A stretch of 36,242 nt of DNA from Candidatus Hydrogenedentota bacterium (GTDB lineage: Bacteria > Hydrogenedentota > Hydrogenedentia > Hydrogenedentales > CAILVY01): contig JAKQOG010000103.1 of NCBI GenBank assembly GCA_029565395.1, forward strand, positions 1-36,242, given 5' to 3'. Position numbers and translations under genes: made by a program. Shown here in pieces: positions 27,490 to 36,144 of this stretch. Every line of letters begins with the position of its first letter. Position 1 is the stretch's first letter. The notes below the pieces were generated by a model. It was not told where the DNA came from and ran no database searches. It saw nothing but the letters and a program-made list of their open reading frames with translations.

Positions 27490-28905
27490 ATGCTCAGCAA
27501 ACCAAAAATCGGCGTCTTATTCCTCGCCGGAGATTCCTGGTGGGAGGCCGGCATCTGCACCGCGGCCACTGGCCCCTATGCGGGTTTTCTTCAGCAAATT
27601 GAAAACGATGTGGCCGCCGCTACTGCCGCACTGGCAAAAGACTTCACGGTGATTTCCTCCGGTTTGCTGCATACCAGCCAGCAGATTATTGACGAAGCGC
27701 GCCGCTTTACTTCAGAAAAGGTGGAGGCCATTGTCTTTTGCCCCATCATCTGGACCAATGACCCGCCCGTAATCGACTTTATCCGGGAGGCGAACAAGGT
27801 TCCCCTGGCCCTTTGGGCCTATGACCCTTACGGCAGCATTCTCGAGTACTACAAAATCGAGGTTTGGCTGCGATCCAGCGGCCCGGTCAGCGTGCAGCAG
27901 GTATCCAGCCTTTTCCGGAACCACGAATGGGACTACGCGGTAATTTTCGGCAACGAAAAAGACGAGGGCTGTCTCCGGGAACTTCAGGCGTTTCTCCGGG
28001 CTGCCGCCGTGAAAAAAAGCCTCACAACAACACGCATCGCCGTGCTGCCCGCCCCCTGCCGGATGGTAATGGGCGCATGGATCGATGAAAAAGTGCTCTA
28101 CGAACAATTCGGCGTGGAATTGGTCCATGTTTCGGTCCAGCAATTTGCGGAAATCGCAGAAAGCATATCGGATGCGGAAGCCGCCGAGTACGTTCAGTGG
28201 CTCAAGGAACACGCAAAAATCACCAACACGCCCGAAGAGATGCTGTTGATGTCCGCCAAGCATGCCCTGGCCATGGTGCGCCTGACGGAAGAACTCGGCC
28301 TGTCCGGCATCGCCCTGGAGGATTTCCACGAGGATTTCTACCGGATTCTGGGCGTGCGCCCGCATCTGTATCACCCGCGTTTGGGAGAACTCGGCTGTAC
28401 GGTCGGCCTGGAAGCGGACGTGCCGGGGATTTTGTCCACGCTTATCGTGGGACGCCTCGCCGGGCATCAGGCCATGTTCAATGAATTCTATACCATCGAT
28501 AAACACCGGGATCTGGTGCTGATGGGGCATCCGGGCATGGGCGAACTCAGCGTGGGCGACCCCGCCACGTTTGAAGTCACCCCGGATCTGGAATTCGACG
28601 AAACCCAGAAACGCGGCGCATGGATTTCCTATCGCGCAAAACCCGGACCCATGACGCATTTCAACCTGACGCCGGACGGCAACCGGCTTAAAGCCACCGC
28701 TTGGACCGGCGAGGCCCTCTTCGGACCGCGCCTCATGGAAGGGTATGCGCATATGCTGGTTCGCCCCGACACCGATGCCCTGCCGCTCTTTCAAAAAATT
28801 GTCGAACGCGGTCTGGTCCAGCATTGGGGCACGGTCCACGGTAAAATCGTGCCCGAACTCCGGCACTTCGCACGGCTCACCGGTCTTGATCTGGTGGTGC
28901 TATAA
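27490..28905 (+). CDS. L-fucose/L-arabinose isomerase-like protein
   Basis: A 471-residue cytoplasmic protein of the fucose/arabinose isomerase-like superfamily, enzymes that interconvert aldose and ketose sugars with Mn2+. The N-terminal Rossmann-like domain (KIGVLFLAGDSWWEAG) and middle domain lead to CTVGLEADVPG (Glu a likely metal ligand), ALEDFHEDFY, and a C-terminal HWGTVHGK (His a likely ligand). The last residues (LRHFARLTGLDLVVL) resemble the arabinose-isomerase end. Substrate cannot be told. The next gene starts 10 bases later and encodes an exported carbohydrate-active-looking protein, suggesting a joint role in sugar use. The ATG at 27490 lacks a strong Shine-Dalgarno sequence. 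Confidence 0.78.
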   Translation: MLSKPKIGVLFLAGDSWWEAGICTAATGPYAGFLQQIENDVAAATAALAKDFTVISSGLLHTSQQIIDEARRFTSEKVEAIVFCPIIWTNDPPVIDFIREANKVPLALWAYDPYGSILEYYKIEVWLRSSGPVSVQQVSSLFRNHEWDYAVIFGNEKDEGCLRELQAFLRAAAVKKSLTTTRIAVLPAPCRMVMGAWIDEKVLYEQFGVELVHVSVQQFAEIAESISDAEAAEYVQWLKEHAKITNTPEEMLLMSAKHALAMVRLTEELGLSGIALEDFHEDFYRILGVRPHLYHPRLGELGCTVGLEADVPGILSTLIVGRLAGHQAMFNEFYTIDKHRDLVLMGHPGMGELSVGDPATFEVTPDLEFDETQKRGAWISYRAKPGPMTHFNLTPDGNRLKATAWTGEALFGPRLMEGYAHMLVRPDTDALPLFQKIVERGLVQHWGTVHGKIVPELRHFARLTGLDLVVL

Positions 28906-28915
28906 GGAATGAAAT

Positions 28916-31171
28916 ATGAAGAAGATTAGATCTTATCCGAAGAAAACCTTTTTTAGAAAAAAGGTTTCCTTCGGGCTTCCTTCCAAAAAATTTCTAAGAA
29001 ATTTTTTAGTCCTTTTCTTTTCAATTGGAGTAACACTCACAACATTTGCGGAGCAAGCGCCTGGATTCACCGTGGACCCAACAACACGGTATATCCACAT
29101 TACGTATGCTGTACCGGCGGATGTGCCGGAAACGCTGGATATATATGCTGTATGGTCGCCCTCTGGAAAAGGTGAATGGCATCCCGCGAGAGTCATGCCG
29201 CTCGTGAGCGAAACAGCCCTAAACCTTGTACGAAACGAAGAATGGAGCCAGTGGGCACAAGGTCACATCGTCGAACGCCGCGCGGAAGGTCTGGAACGCA
29301 CCGTTGTCTTTAATCCATACCCGGAGGCCCAAACGGACGGGAAAGTAGAAATCGATGTTCAGATCAAGATAAACACACCTGACGGCAAAAATTTAAACAC
29401 CCAGGAAGTTCGCATCGCATGTGATAATTCGGATGTGGTGTATCTGGAAGATTGGTCCAAAATACTCCAACAAACCTTGCTTACGACTTCCACCTATGAT
29501 CAAAAATGGACGTATAGGACTGATCTGGACCCCGGTGAAGGTTCCACGCTGAATAATGACCTTTACGGCACTTCACCCGCGGATCTTCCATTGCCGCAGC
29601 TTACCTATCCGCTCGACCTATACGGATTCTATGCCTTGTTCGTCTGTACTTCCCCTGCAAAAGGCGGTATTCAACTCCGCTTGTCCGGTGATGAACGCGC
29701 GGACCCATTAAGTTCGCGATTACCCCGCGAAGAAGTGCTCTGGCGCTGGGCTTCCATGGATCGTCAACACCTCGTGCTAAAACAGCCTCACGGCTACAAA
29801 GGAAACACCGCCGCGCACATCGATTACGTGAAACTTGTCCCGCTGCCTCCCGATCTCGCCCAAGAACTCGATACGCAGTTCAGCACGCCCGACAAACTCA
29901 TCGCGGGCTATTGGGAACCCTATTCCTGGGCCTTCTACGACAATGTGCAAAACGTATTGCAGCATCGTGAACAACTCACGGCCTTCCAAGAAGCGCGTAT
30001 AGGCATCGTGGACACGCAAATCGGACGTTTCGGTATGAAGGTGGTCTATGAGTCGCGCAACACGGACCCTCTTTATTATTCGACGATCGGTGACCCGGTT
30101 GCGGGGGATAACAAACCCCTTACGGACAACGTGGGCAAGATGCAGCAATTCACCAACACCCTCGACGCCACCATACGCTACGCCAAAGAGTTGGGACTGC
30201 GCGCGCACGCCAACTTCGGCGCCAGCAACTGCTATCCCGGTTCACCCCTCCAAGGCGATTTCTCCAAGGCGCACCCAGATTGGATGCGCGGCTCCGCATT
30301 GCGCTTTGAAGTCCCCGAAGTGCGCGATTACGCTCTGCGCCTGTATCGGGAGTCCCTCGACATCGGCGCGCCGGGCCTCTCCATCGACTTTTGCCGGTAT
30401 CCCGAAACAGTAGACAGTATTGAGACCGGCAACACCTTTATGCAGACCATGAGCGCGCTTGCGAAAGAATACGCGCAAAAGCGGGGCGAACCTGTGCCCG
30501 TGCTCGTGCGTTTTCCTGGCACTGTCGTGCGCCGCGCGGAATTCTTCGATTACCGCGCGTGGGCCAAAGAAGGCTGGGTGGACTATCTCTGTCCCAGCAA
30601 CATTCAAGGCATTCACCTGAATATTGACATAACCCCATACCTGGAAGCGGTTCAGGGAACAGCCTGCATGCTCCTGCCCGAAGTGGATGCATTGACCTGG
30701 GGACTTCCCATGCCCGGTCCTTTCCTCTGGCGCGTCAAGCAACTCTACGATCTCGGCGTGCCCGGCCTGTACATCTATCAGGCCGATGGGCGCGTGCTCG
30801 GCAAGCCCAATGACCGGCGCTGCATGCGATTGCTTGCCAGCAGCGAAGGCGTGCGGCAATGGTGGGAAGAAGACGCCCGTCTCCGGCCTCAACGCAGCAA
30901 AGGCATCTATATCTCTTTCCCCGAACATCCGGAAGGCAAGTATCACGGCTACGAACGCATCCGCGTCTGGATCGAAGGAATCCCCATGAGCGAGGTCGAA
31001 ATGTATCTGGACGATAAACTCGTAACCCAACTCCCCGGACCGCCCTACATGCTCGGCCGCGAAGACTATGCAGACAACGCCCTCATCCCCTCCGGCGAAC
31101 ACCAACTCCGCATCCGCGCCAAAGACGGCAACGCCTGGCTCGAACAAACCTTCTCCATCCGCGGTGGATAA
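28916..31171 (+). CDS. Exported glycoside-hydrolase-like TIM-barrel protein
   Basis: A 751-residue protein with an unusual N-terminus: about 30 Lys/Phe-rich residues precede a hydrophobic segment (FLVLFFSIGVTLTTFA, about 31-46), so the signal peptide is preceded by an extension. After a beta-rich part (about 50-320) comes a region typical of hypothetical glycoside-hydrolase-like TIM barrels: GLRAHANFGASN, GAPGLSIDFCRYPETVD, WVDYLCPSNIQG and GVPGLYIYQADG near 420-650. A C-terminal Ig-like domain follows (about 670-750). No catalytic pair was assigned. The ATG follows AAGGA. Two strong inverted repeats lie within the first 90 coding bases. It is coupled to the isomerase-like gene. Confidence 0.68.
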   Translation: MKKIRSYPKKTFFRKKVSFGLPSKKFLRNFLVLFFSIGVTLTTFAEQAPGFTVDPTTRYIHITYAVPADVPETLDIYAVWSPSGKGEWHPARVMPLVSETALNLVRNEEWSQWAQGHIVERRAEGLERTVVFNPYPEAQTDGKVEIDVQIKINTPDGKNLNTQEVRIACDNSDVVYLEDWSKILQQTLLTTSTYDQKWTYRTDLDPGEGSTLNNDLYGTSPADLPLPQLTYPLDLYGFYALFVCTSPAKGGIQLRLSGDERADPLSSRLPREEVLWRWASMDRQHLVLKQPHGYKGNTAAHIDYVKLVPLPPDLAQELDTQFSTPDKLIAGYWEPYSWAFYDNVQNVLQHREQLTAFQEARIGIVDTQIGRFGMKVVYESRNTDPLYYSTIGDPVAGDNKPLTDNVGKMQQFTNTLDATIRYAKELGLRAHANFGASNCYPGSPLQGDFSKAHPDWMRGSALRFEVPEVRDYALRLYRESLDIGAPGLSIDFCRYPETVDSIETGNTFMQTMSALAKEYAQKRGEPVPVLVRFPGTVVRRAEFFDYRAWAKEGWVDYLCPSNIQGIHLNIDITPYLEAVQGTACMLLPEVDALTWGLPMPGPFLWRVKQLYDLGVPGLYIYQADGRVLGKPNDRRCMRLLASSEGVRQWWEEDARLRPQRSKGIYISFPEHPEGKYHGYERIRVWIEGIPMSEVEMYLDDKLVTQLPGPPYMLGREDYADNALIPSGEHQLRIRAKDGNAWLEQTFSIRGG
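28937..29007. repeat. Two inverted repeats in the 5' end of a coding gene
   Basis: The first spans 28937-28974: CCGAAG and CTTCGG outer arms (28937-28942, 28969-28974), one mismatch, then AAACCTTTTTT and AAAAAAGGTTT (28944-28954, 28957-28967). The second spans 28985-29007: AAAAAATTTCT and AGAAATTTTTT with a single-base loop. They encode the KKTFFRKKVSFG and KKFLRNFL stretches of the gene at 28916. Confidence 0.85.
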
Positions 31172-31197
31172 GAATTACAGTGTGAAGTCAATGCTGT

Positions 31198-31435
31198 ATT
31201 TCAATAGGCAATCGGTCACAAATCGCTTGATAAACTGTTTTGGCAAGTTTTATACCTTCGGAGGTTTCATCCAATGAAGGCGTTTCTGGAATTCCTGGAT
31301 ACCGGAACATCCATGAAAAAACAGATAATCGTTCGGTGGCTCGGCGTCTACATCGATTTGAGCACACCGCAAATCATTCTTTACCTTGTTGATCCAAGCC
31401 ATTGTATCAGTAACCTTTACCGGATCATGCTGCAT
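31198..31435 (-). pseudogene. Broken HEPN-domain gene (toxin of HEPN/MNT pair)
   Basis: The ATG at 31435 overlaps the end of the nucleotidyltransferase gene by 11 bases, the usual arrangement. The first 55 codons are HEPN-like (MAWINKVKNDLRCAQ...EPPNDYLFFH, then IQEFQKRLHW). The frame then runs to an early stop at about 31250. A different frame directly downstream encodes DETSEGIKLAKTVYQAICDR and then a stop at 31198, which reads as a HEPN C-terminal helix. The central part of the domain (some 40 residues, including the usual RxxxxH motif) is missing. The gene therefore appears internally deleted and frameshifted. Without a functional toxin the partner may be idle. Confidence 0.6.
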
Positions 31436-31763
31436 AAAGAAGTTTTCCCTCACGCATGACCGTGGCCGGCAAAGAAGATTGGAGTGTAATTCGTTGTTCA
31501 AAGGATTCCTTGGGCCACACCAATACATCCACAGCGATCTTCAAGCCCCATAGCGCGCTATGCGCTTTTTGACTGAGCTTGTAGGCAGGAATTGCACATT
31601 CATCTACCACAACAAGCAAATCGTAGTCGCTGTCATAATGGCTTTCTCCCCTTGCCATTGATCCAAAAAGATAAATCCGATCTGGCGCCAGAGCATCCAC
31701 AATACGGTGTACGACCTCTGTCAAAACAGCATTTCCACCTATATTATCCGCTGCAACAGCCAT
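31425..31763 (-). CDS. mntA: MNT-type nucleotidyltransferase (HEPN/MNT antitoxin)
   Basis: A 112-residue minimal nucleotidyltransferase. The active site is intact: YLFGSMARGE (G34, S35) followed by D46 and D48 in SDYDLLVVV, with a third acidic residue at D79 in IAVDVLVWP. In HEPN/MNT toxin-antitoxin systems this protein neutralises the HEPN ribonuclease, in known cases by attaching AMP to a Tyr near its active site. The ATG at 31763 follows AGGAAG. The toxin gene directly downstream appears degraded. Base composition is more AT-rich than the DUF1015 gene upstream, in keeping with mobile toxin-antitoxin modules. Confidence 0.82.
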   Translation of the reverse strand: MAVAADNIGGNAVLTEVVHRIVDALAPDRIYLFGSMARGESHYDSDYDLLVVVDECAIPAYKLSQKAHSALWGLKIAVDVLVWPKESFEQRITLQSSLPATVMREGKLLYAA

Positions 31764-31826
31764 ATTATCTTCCTGCCTGCATTATATCATATTCACCCGT
31801 TTGACTTTAGGGTGAATCGGTCAAAA

Positions 31827-33080
31827 TCAAAACCGGTTCATCACCCCGCCGCTGGGCAGTTTCGGGTAGAAATATGTGGATTTCTGCGGCATGGCTTCCC
31901 GCGCATCCGCGCAGGCGCACACCTGGTCCGCGCGCGTCGAACGGAGGATAAACGCAAGATCAACCTCCCCTTTCTGAACCGCCTCCATCGTGCTCTTCGC
32001 ATCATGGTCATAGGTAAGCACGGTTCCTTCCGGAATACCCAACACTTGCTCCAGAATGCCCCGGTGCAATACGGCAACATCCAAATCCCGCCACGCGGGA
32101 CCATGGTCGTCACCCAGAAGTTCAAGCCGGTCCACATCCTTGAGCGTCAGCACATAATTGCCATAACCGTGAATGGCCACGCCCAGCGCATTCCGGGCAC
32201 GCTTGCGTTTCACCGTAAGCGCCAGGTCGCCGTCTTCCTTCTCCACGTCAAACCACTTTTTCAGCGAGCGAAGAAACGCGGCCGGATCAAAACCTTCCGG
32301 CTTCGCCATGAGCCGGTGCGTCGGATAAATCTTGAGCCCCGGATCATCCATGGGCACCAGCCCCATCATCACATAGTCGTACGGCTGTGAACCTTTATCC
32401 GGATTCTTTTCCCGCTGCGCATCCCGGTAGAGGCCTGCCGTGCGGAAACGATGATGGCCATCCGCGATGTACAGAATCTGATCCTCGAAAAATTCCGAAA
32501 CCGCCGGCGCCGCCGCCACCCGCCAGACCTCCACATTCACCCCCTCCATGGTTTTCGCAGTCAGATCCGCCGGACGCTCATTCATCTGGTCCAGAAACGG
32601 CGTCAACTCGTGCGACGGATCCTTATATAGCCCAAACACCGGCTCCAAATTCGCATGAACGGCCTCCATCAGCTTCAAGCGGTCTTCCACCGGCTTCGGA
32701 AAAGTGCGCTCATGCCCCAGGACAATCTGTTCACCCTCTTCCGGCAACCGGACCGTGGCGAAGAATCCCCGGCGGGTGTAATTCACGCCCTCAATGCCCC
32801 TGAACTTCTGCCGCACGAGATAAAACGACGGCTCGGCATCCTGCATGAGTATTCCTTCAGCCAGCCACGTGTCAAAATAATCCGCCGCCGATTCATATTT
32901 ATTTAATTGGCCCCGCGCTTCCGGCAACATCAAGTGCACCATGTTATAGGGGCCTTCCGCCGCCAGACGCGCCCGCTGCTCCGGCGATATCACGTCATAC
33001 GGCGGCGTCAGGACATGGTCCGGGGACCCCGTCTTTTCCGGCACAAACCGAACTCCGCGAAATCCACGAACATCAACCAT
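31827..33080 (-). CDS. DUF1015 family protein
   Basis: A 417-residue cytoplasmic protein with the conserved features of DUF1015: LTPPYDVIS (24-32) near the start, GHERTFPKPVEDRLKLMEAV in the first half, LEPVFGLYKD, and IADGHHRFRTA in the middle. The family is widespread in bacteria and archaea and has no confirmed reaction; the conserved His and Asp residues suggest a phosphatase- or kinase-like active site, which is speculation. The ATG at 33080 follows GGAAGGA. The gene is divergent from the DUF3810 gene. Confidence 0.9.
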   Translation of the reverse strand: MVDVRGFRGVRFVPEKTGSPDHVLTPPYDVISPEQRARLAAEGPYNMVHLMLPEARGQLNKYESAADYFDTWLAEGILMQDAEPSFYLVRQKFRGIEGVNYTRRGFFATVRLPEEGEQIVLGHERTFPKPVEDRLKLMEAVHANLEPVFGLYKDPSHELTPFLDQMNERPADLTAKTMEGVNVEVWRVAAAPAVSEFFEDQILYIADGHHRFRTAGLYRDAQREKNPDKGSQPYDYVMMGLVPMDDPGLKIYPTHRLMAKPEGFDPAAFLRSLKKWFDVEKEDGDLALTVKRKRARNALGVAIHGYGNYVLTLKDVDRLELLGDDHGPAWRDLDVAVLHRGILEQVLGIPEGTVLTYDHDAKSTMEAVQKGEVDLAFILRSTRADQVCACADAREAMPQKSTYFYPKLPSGGVMNRF

Positions 33081-33247
33081 GTCCTATCCTTCCATATAGG
33101 TAAACTGCACGTCCATCCCGAATTTTCCCTATTTTATCGGTCCGATAGGTCTTGGGTCAAAGCCGGAATCCGCCCCTGGATTTTAAAAAGGGCTTTTCCC
33201 CAGGGAAATACATTAGAATACCTCTCAAAATCAGTCGGGAGGATTCT

Positions 33248-34360
33248 ATGACCGAACCATTAGCCGAATCGGCGCCATCCAAACCGGCACATTCCGTACG
33301 CTGGCGATTCTGGGTATTTATTCTTTTTCTCTATGCGGTTGCAGGTGTTTGGTTTCTTTTTACGCCGGCGCAGGACATGGTTGAAAAATTCTTTACCCGC
33401 GGTTGGTACCGGGTGATGGTGGGCGTCATGACACCGCTCACGCAGTGGGCGCCGTTCTCCATCGCTTTGATGCTGACCATCGCCTTGATCGCCGGTTTCC
33501 CAATACTGTGGATTGGCAACTGGATTTACCTCCGCCGATGGAAGAAGCGCTCCCATTGGGCGGGACTCCTCTGGGGACCCAAATGGGCCATTGCCGCCGC
33601 GCCGGTCCTGATAGTGTGGTTTGTGGTGTTTTGGGGCGCGGGATATCAACGGGTGCCGGTGGAAAAACGCCTGGACCTGCCCACGCAAGAAATTCAGGAC
33701 ACCGAAGCCGCCCAGCTTCGCGCGCTCTTGCTCGCTGTAATTAAGCGGGATCTCCCGCCGCCGGAAGCCCGCGATGTAAATCGCACCGTGGCCGCCATCG
33801 CCTCCACGATGAAAGAGGTGGTCGCCGCCTGGGACGGACGCGCCATCACCATGCCCTCCCGTGTAAAAGCCACTCCAAAAGGATTTCTTTTGTTTAATGG
33901 CACCTCCGGTATGTGTTCGCCCTATACGTTGGAAGCGCAAGTGGACGGAGGCCTGCCGGATGCCGCGTTTGTACACGTGGCCGCACACGAATTGGGGCAT
34001 ATCGCCGGATTCTGCAAGGAAGACGAGGCCACGCTTATCGGATTTGTGGCCGGACTCCGCGCCGGCGATCCCTTTGCACGCTATGCCTGCGCCTTGGATG
34101 CCTATATGGATTTGGCCAGGCAACTAAAAAAAGATGAATACAAAACCGCAATTGAAGCCTTGCCCGAAACAGCCCGCGAAGATCTGAAGAAAGCCAACGA
34201 CGCATATAAAAAATACCGCATTACCTGGTTCAGCCAAATCAGTTGGCGCGTATACGACAAATACCTCCAGTCGCAGGGCATCAAAGAAGGCCGGAAGAAT
34301 TATTCCCGCGGCATAACCTTGTTTACCTACGTCTGGCGCAAAGGGCTGGTAACGTTGTAA
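33248..34360 (+). CDS. DUF3810-like membrane metallopeptidase
   Basis: A 370-residue inner-membrane protein with three predicted helices (about 19-39, 68-95, 108-131) followed by a soluble domain. That domain has a zinc-peptidase motif, H247-E248-L-G-H251, then FCKEDEATLIGF (255-266), whose EDEA is the typical DUF3810 partner motif. The family is presumed proteolytic but unproven. The ATG at 33248 follows GGGAGG; a longer frame from 33152 lacks support. The serine protease gene starts 12 bases downstream, so the two are probably co-transcribed and may work together. Confidence 0.82.
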   Translation: MTEPLAESAPSKPAHSVRWRFWVFILFLYAVAGVWFLFTPAQDMVEKFFTRGWYRVMVGVMTPLTQWAPFSIALMLTIALIAGFPILWIGNWIYLRRWKKRSHWAGLLWGPKWAIAAAPVLIVWFVVFWGAGYQRVPVEKRLDLPTQEIQDTEAAQLRALLLAVIKRDLPPPEARDVNRTVAAIASTMKEVVAAWDGRAITMPSRVKATPKGFLLFNGTSGMCSPYTLEAQVDGGLPDAAFVHVAAHELGHIAGFCKEDEATLIGFVAGLRAGDPFARYACALDAYMDLARQLKKDEYKTAIEALPETAREDLKKANDAYKKYRITWFSQISWRVYDKYLQSQGIKEGRKNYSRGITLFTYVWRKGLVTL

Positions 34361-34372
34361 AGGGAAAATAGG

Positions 34373-35977
34373 ATGAAAAAATCGCTCTTCATCGGGTTGA
34401 CGGCGTGCCTGCTTTCCGCCATGGCGCTGGCCGAGTATGCCGATTACATTTATGTGCCTCCGCCGAAAAGCGCTGTATCAAAGGCGGCATTGTTTCCCAT
34501 TCCGGAAGCGGATATCGCGCGCTATCTCGAACAGGACCTTCCGGAACGGGTGCTGACCAGTTTTATGGGGAGAAATGAAGAACTCCAAGCGGAAACGGAA
34601 TCACCGGGGTTGCAGGTGGCCTGCGGAACGGCGATCGGGGCGGAGGCCGGAGAAGTGTTCGGGCAAGGTTTTTATGACCGCGGATATTGGAATTTCCTGG
34701 CATCGGTGACTTCAGTCGACGCCTATGCCGTGCGCCTGCAAGTGGATGTAAGCCGATTGCAGGTTGGCCAGCAATTATATGTGATAGACCCTGTCAGCCA
34801 TCGTGCCTTTGGCCCCTATCCACGCACGGATGGTTCAAATGCCATCCACTGGCTGCCCACCATTCCCGGCGATACCGCCGTGATGTTGGCATGTTCGCCG
34901 CAAAACCTGCTGCCGGAAATTCAATTGGTGGCGGTGTCTCACTTTTTTGTTCCCCTGGAAACGCCGGAAACCAAGGCCACGGTATGCCCGGAGCGTATCG
35001 CCTGTGAAACCGATGTGACACCGGCGGAAGTATCTGCCGGCGTGGCCATGCTGATCATTGCGGAAGGGTTCAGCCAGATCCAATGCACCGGCGCGTTGCT
35101 GAACAATCCCGTTACGGAAACGCTTGAACCACTGATGATCACCGCGAACCATTGTGTGGAAGAAGACACCGCCGCAGAAGACATCGACGTGATTTGGGAT
35201 TACCGCACCGCCGCGTGTGACGATGGAACCGTTCCGGACTTGGATGAACTGCTGCATAGCACGGGCGCCGCCGTGCTGGTGAAGGACCCCGTATTGGATG
35301 GCGCGTTTCTTCAATTGGACAGCGCGCCGGTGGGGCCCTATGGCCGCGCATGGCTCGGGTGGGACACCAGCGACGTGGCATTGAATGTGCCCGTCCACGT
35401 TATGCATCACCCCCGGGGCAAAGATATGCGCATATCCAAGGCGCATGTTACGGACATAGATGTGACGGCCTGCCTGGATTTCACCTGTTGTCCCAAAGTT
35501 CAACAGCAGATTGAAGTGCATTACGATGAAGGCATCACCCAGGGCGGCTCCTCCGGTTCACCCTTGTTAATGACCGGGAATAACTACCGCGTGTGCGGCA
35601 TGTTAAGCAATGGAAATGTACATTCATGCGATACACCCGCCAGCAATATGGACAACTATGCCTCGTTCAAACACTTCTTCCCGAAAATCGCCTGTCATTT
35701 AACCGAAGACGGATCCTGTGAGGCCCCCTTCACTGCACCCGCCTGTTGCCCATGTCCGGCAAAGCTCATCTATGGAGCATTTTCCTCAACAACAGATCAC
35801 TTGCGAACCTTCCGAGATCGCGCGCTAATGACAAACACCCCAGGACGGCTCCTAACCAAAGGCTACTACGCCGCCGCACCCGCACTCTCCTCCTGGGTGA
35901 AAAAATCAACTGCGGCCCGAACCCTCTTCCGTGCCGCCGCCGCACCTGCCGCCGCCATCGGCGCCTCACTGGAATAA
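34373..35977 (+). CDS. Secreted trypsin-like serine protease with CFI-box-like tail
   Basis: A 534-residue exported protease. Signal peptide about 1-20 (cut after LA). A beta-rich N-terminal part (about 30-205) precedes a chymotrypsin-fold domain related to lysyl endopeptidases. The catalytic triad is H260 in MITANHCVE, D309 in LDGAFLQLD and S394 in QGGSSGSP, and many Cys residues suggest disulfides. The C-terminus (about 455-534) reads CCPCPAKLIYG, then LRTFRDRALMTNTPGRLL and a YY...P.L segment. This matches my memory of the CFI-box C-terminal sorting domain, though the Cys-Phe-Ile core is altered. It may be processed or anchored by an unknown partner. Second gene of the DUF3810 operon. Confidence 0.83.
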   Translation: MKKSLFIGLTACLLSAMALAEYADYIYVPPPKSAVSKAALFPIPEADIARYLEQDLPERVLTSFMGRNEELQAETESPGLQVACGTAIGAEAGEVFGQGFYDRGYWNFLASVTSVDAYAVRLQVDVSRLQVGQQLYVIDPVSHRAFGPYPRTDGSNAIHWLPTIPGDTAVMLACSPQNLLPEIQLVAVSHFFVPLETPETKATVCPERIACETDVTPAEVSAGVAMLIIAEGFSQIQCTGALLNNPVTETLEPLMITANHCVEEDTAAEDIDVIWDYRTAACDDGTVPDLDELLHSTGAAVLVKDPVLDGAFLQLDSAPVGPYGRAWLGWDTSDVALNVPVHVMHHPRGKDMRISKAHVTDIDVTACLDFTCCPKVQQQIEVHYDEGITQGGSSGSPLLMTGNNYRVCGMLSNGNVHSCDTPASNMDNYASFKHFFPKIACHLTEDGSCEAPFTAPACCPCPAKLIYGAFSSTTDHLRTFRDRALMTNTPGRLLTKGYYAAAPALSSWVKKSTAARTLFRAAAAPAAAIGASLE

Positions 35978-36000
35978 TCCCCAACTCCTTCAACCCCAAC

Positions 36001-36042
36001 GGTATCGCTATCGGTATCGGTATCGCTATCGATATCGCTATC
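36001..36042. repeat. Seven hexamer repeats (GNTATC)
   Basis: Seven consecutive hexamers GGTATC, GCTATC, GGTATC, GGTATC, GCTATC, GATATC, GCTATC. A shorter run of the same kind is at 27115-27132, suggesting the genome carries this simple repeat at many sites. Confidence 0.85.
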
Positions 36043-36047
36043 GGGCC

Positions 36048-36144
36048 TGCCACGGCGAAGTCACGCGCCACGCGTGACGAAGCCGGGTCCCAGCCCCTTG
36101 CCACGGCGAAGTCACGCGCCACGCGTGACGAAGCCGGGTCCCAG
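36048..36144. repeat. Two exact 46-base palindromic repeats (REP-like)
   Basis: Copies at 36048-36093 and 36099-36144 are identical and separated by 5 bases. Each contains a perfect 8-base-pair hairpin (GTCACGCG, loop CCA, CGCGTGAC; 36060-36078 in the first copy), flanked by GAA on both sides and an outer CGGC/GCCG pair. This symmetric architecture is that of dispersed REP-type elements. No transposase is seen nearby. Confidence 0.9.
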
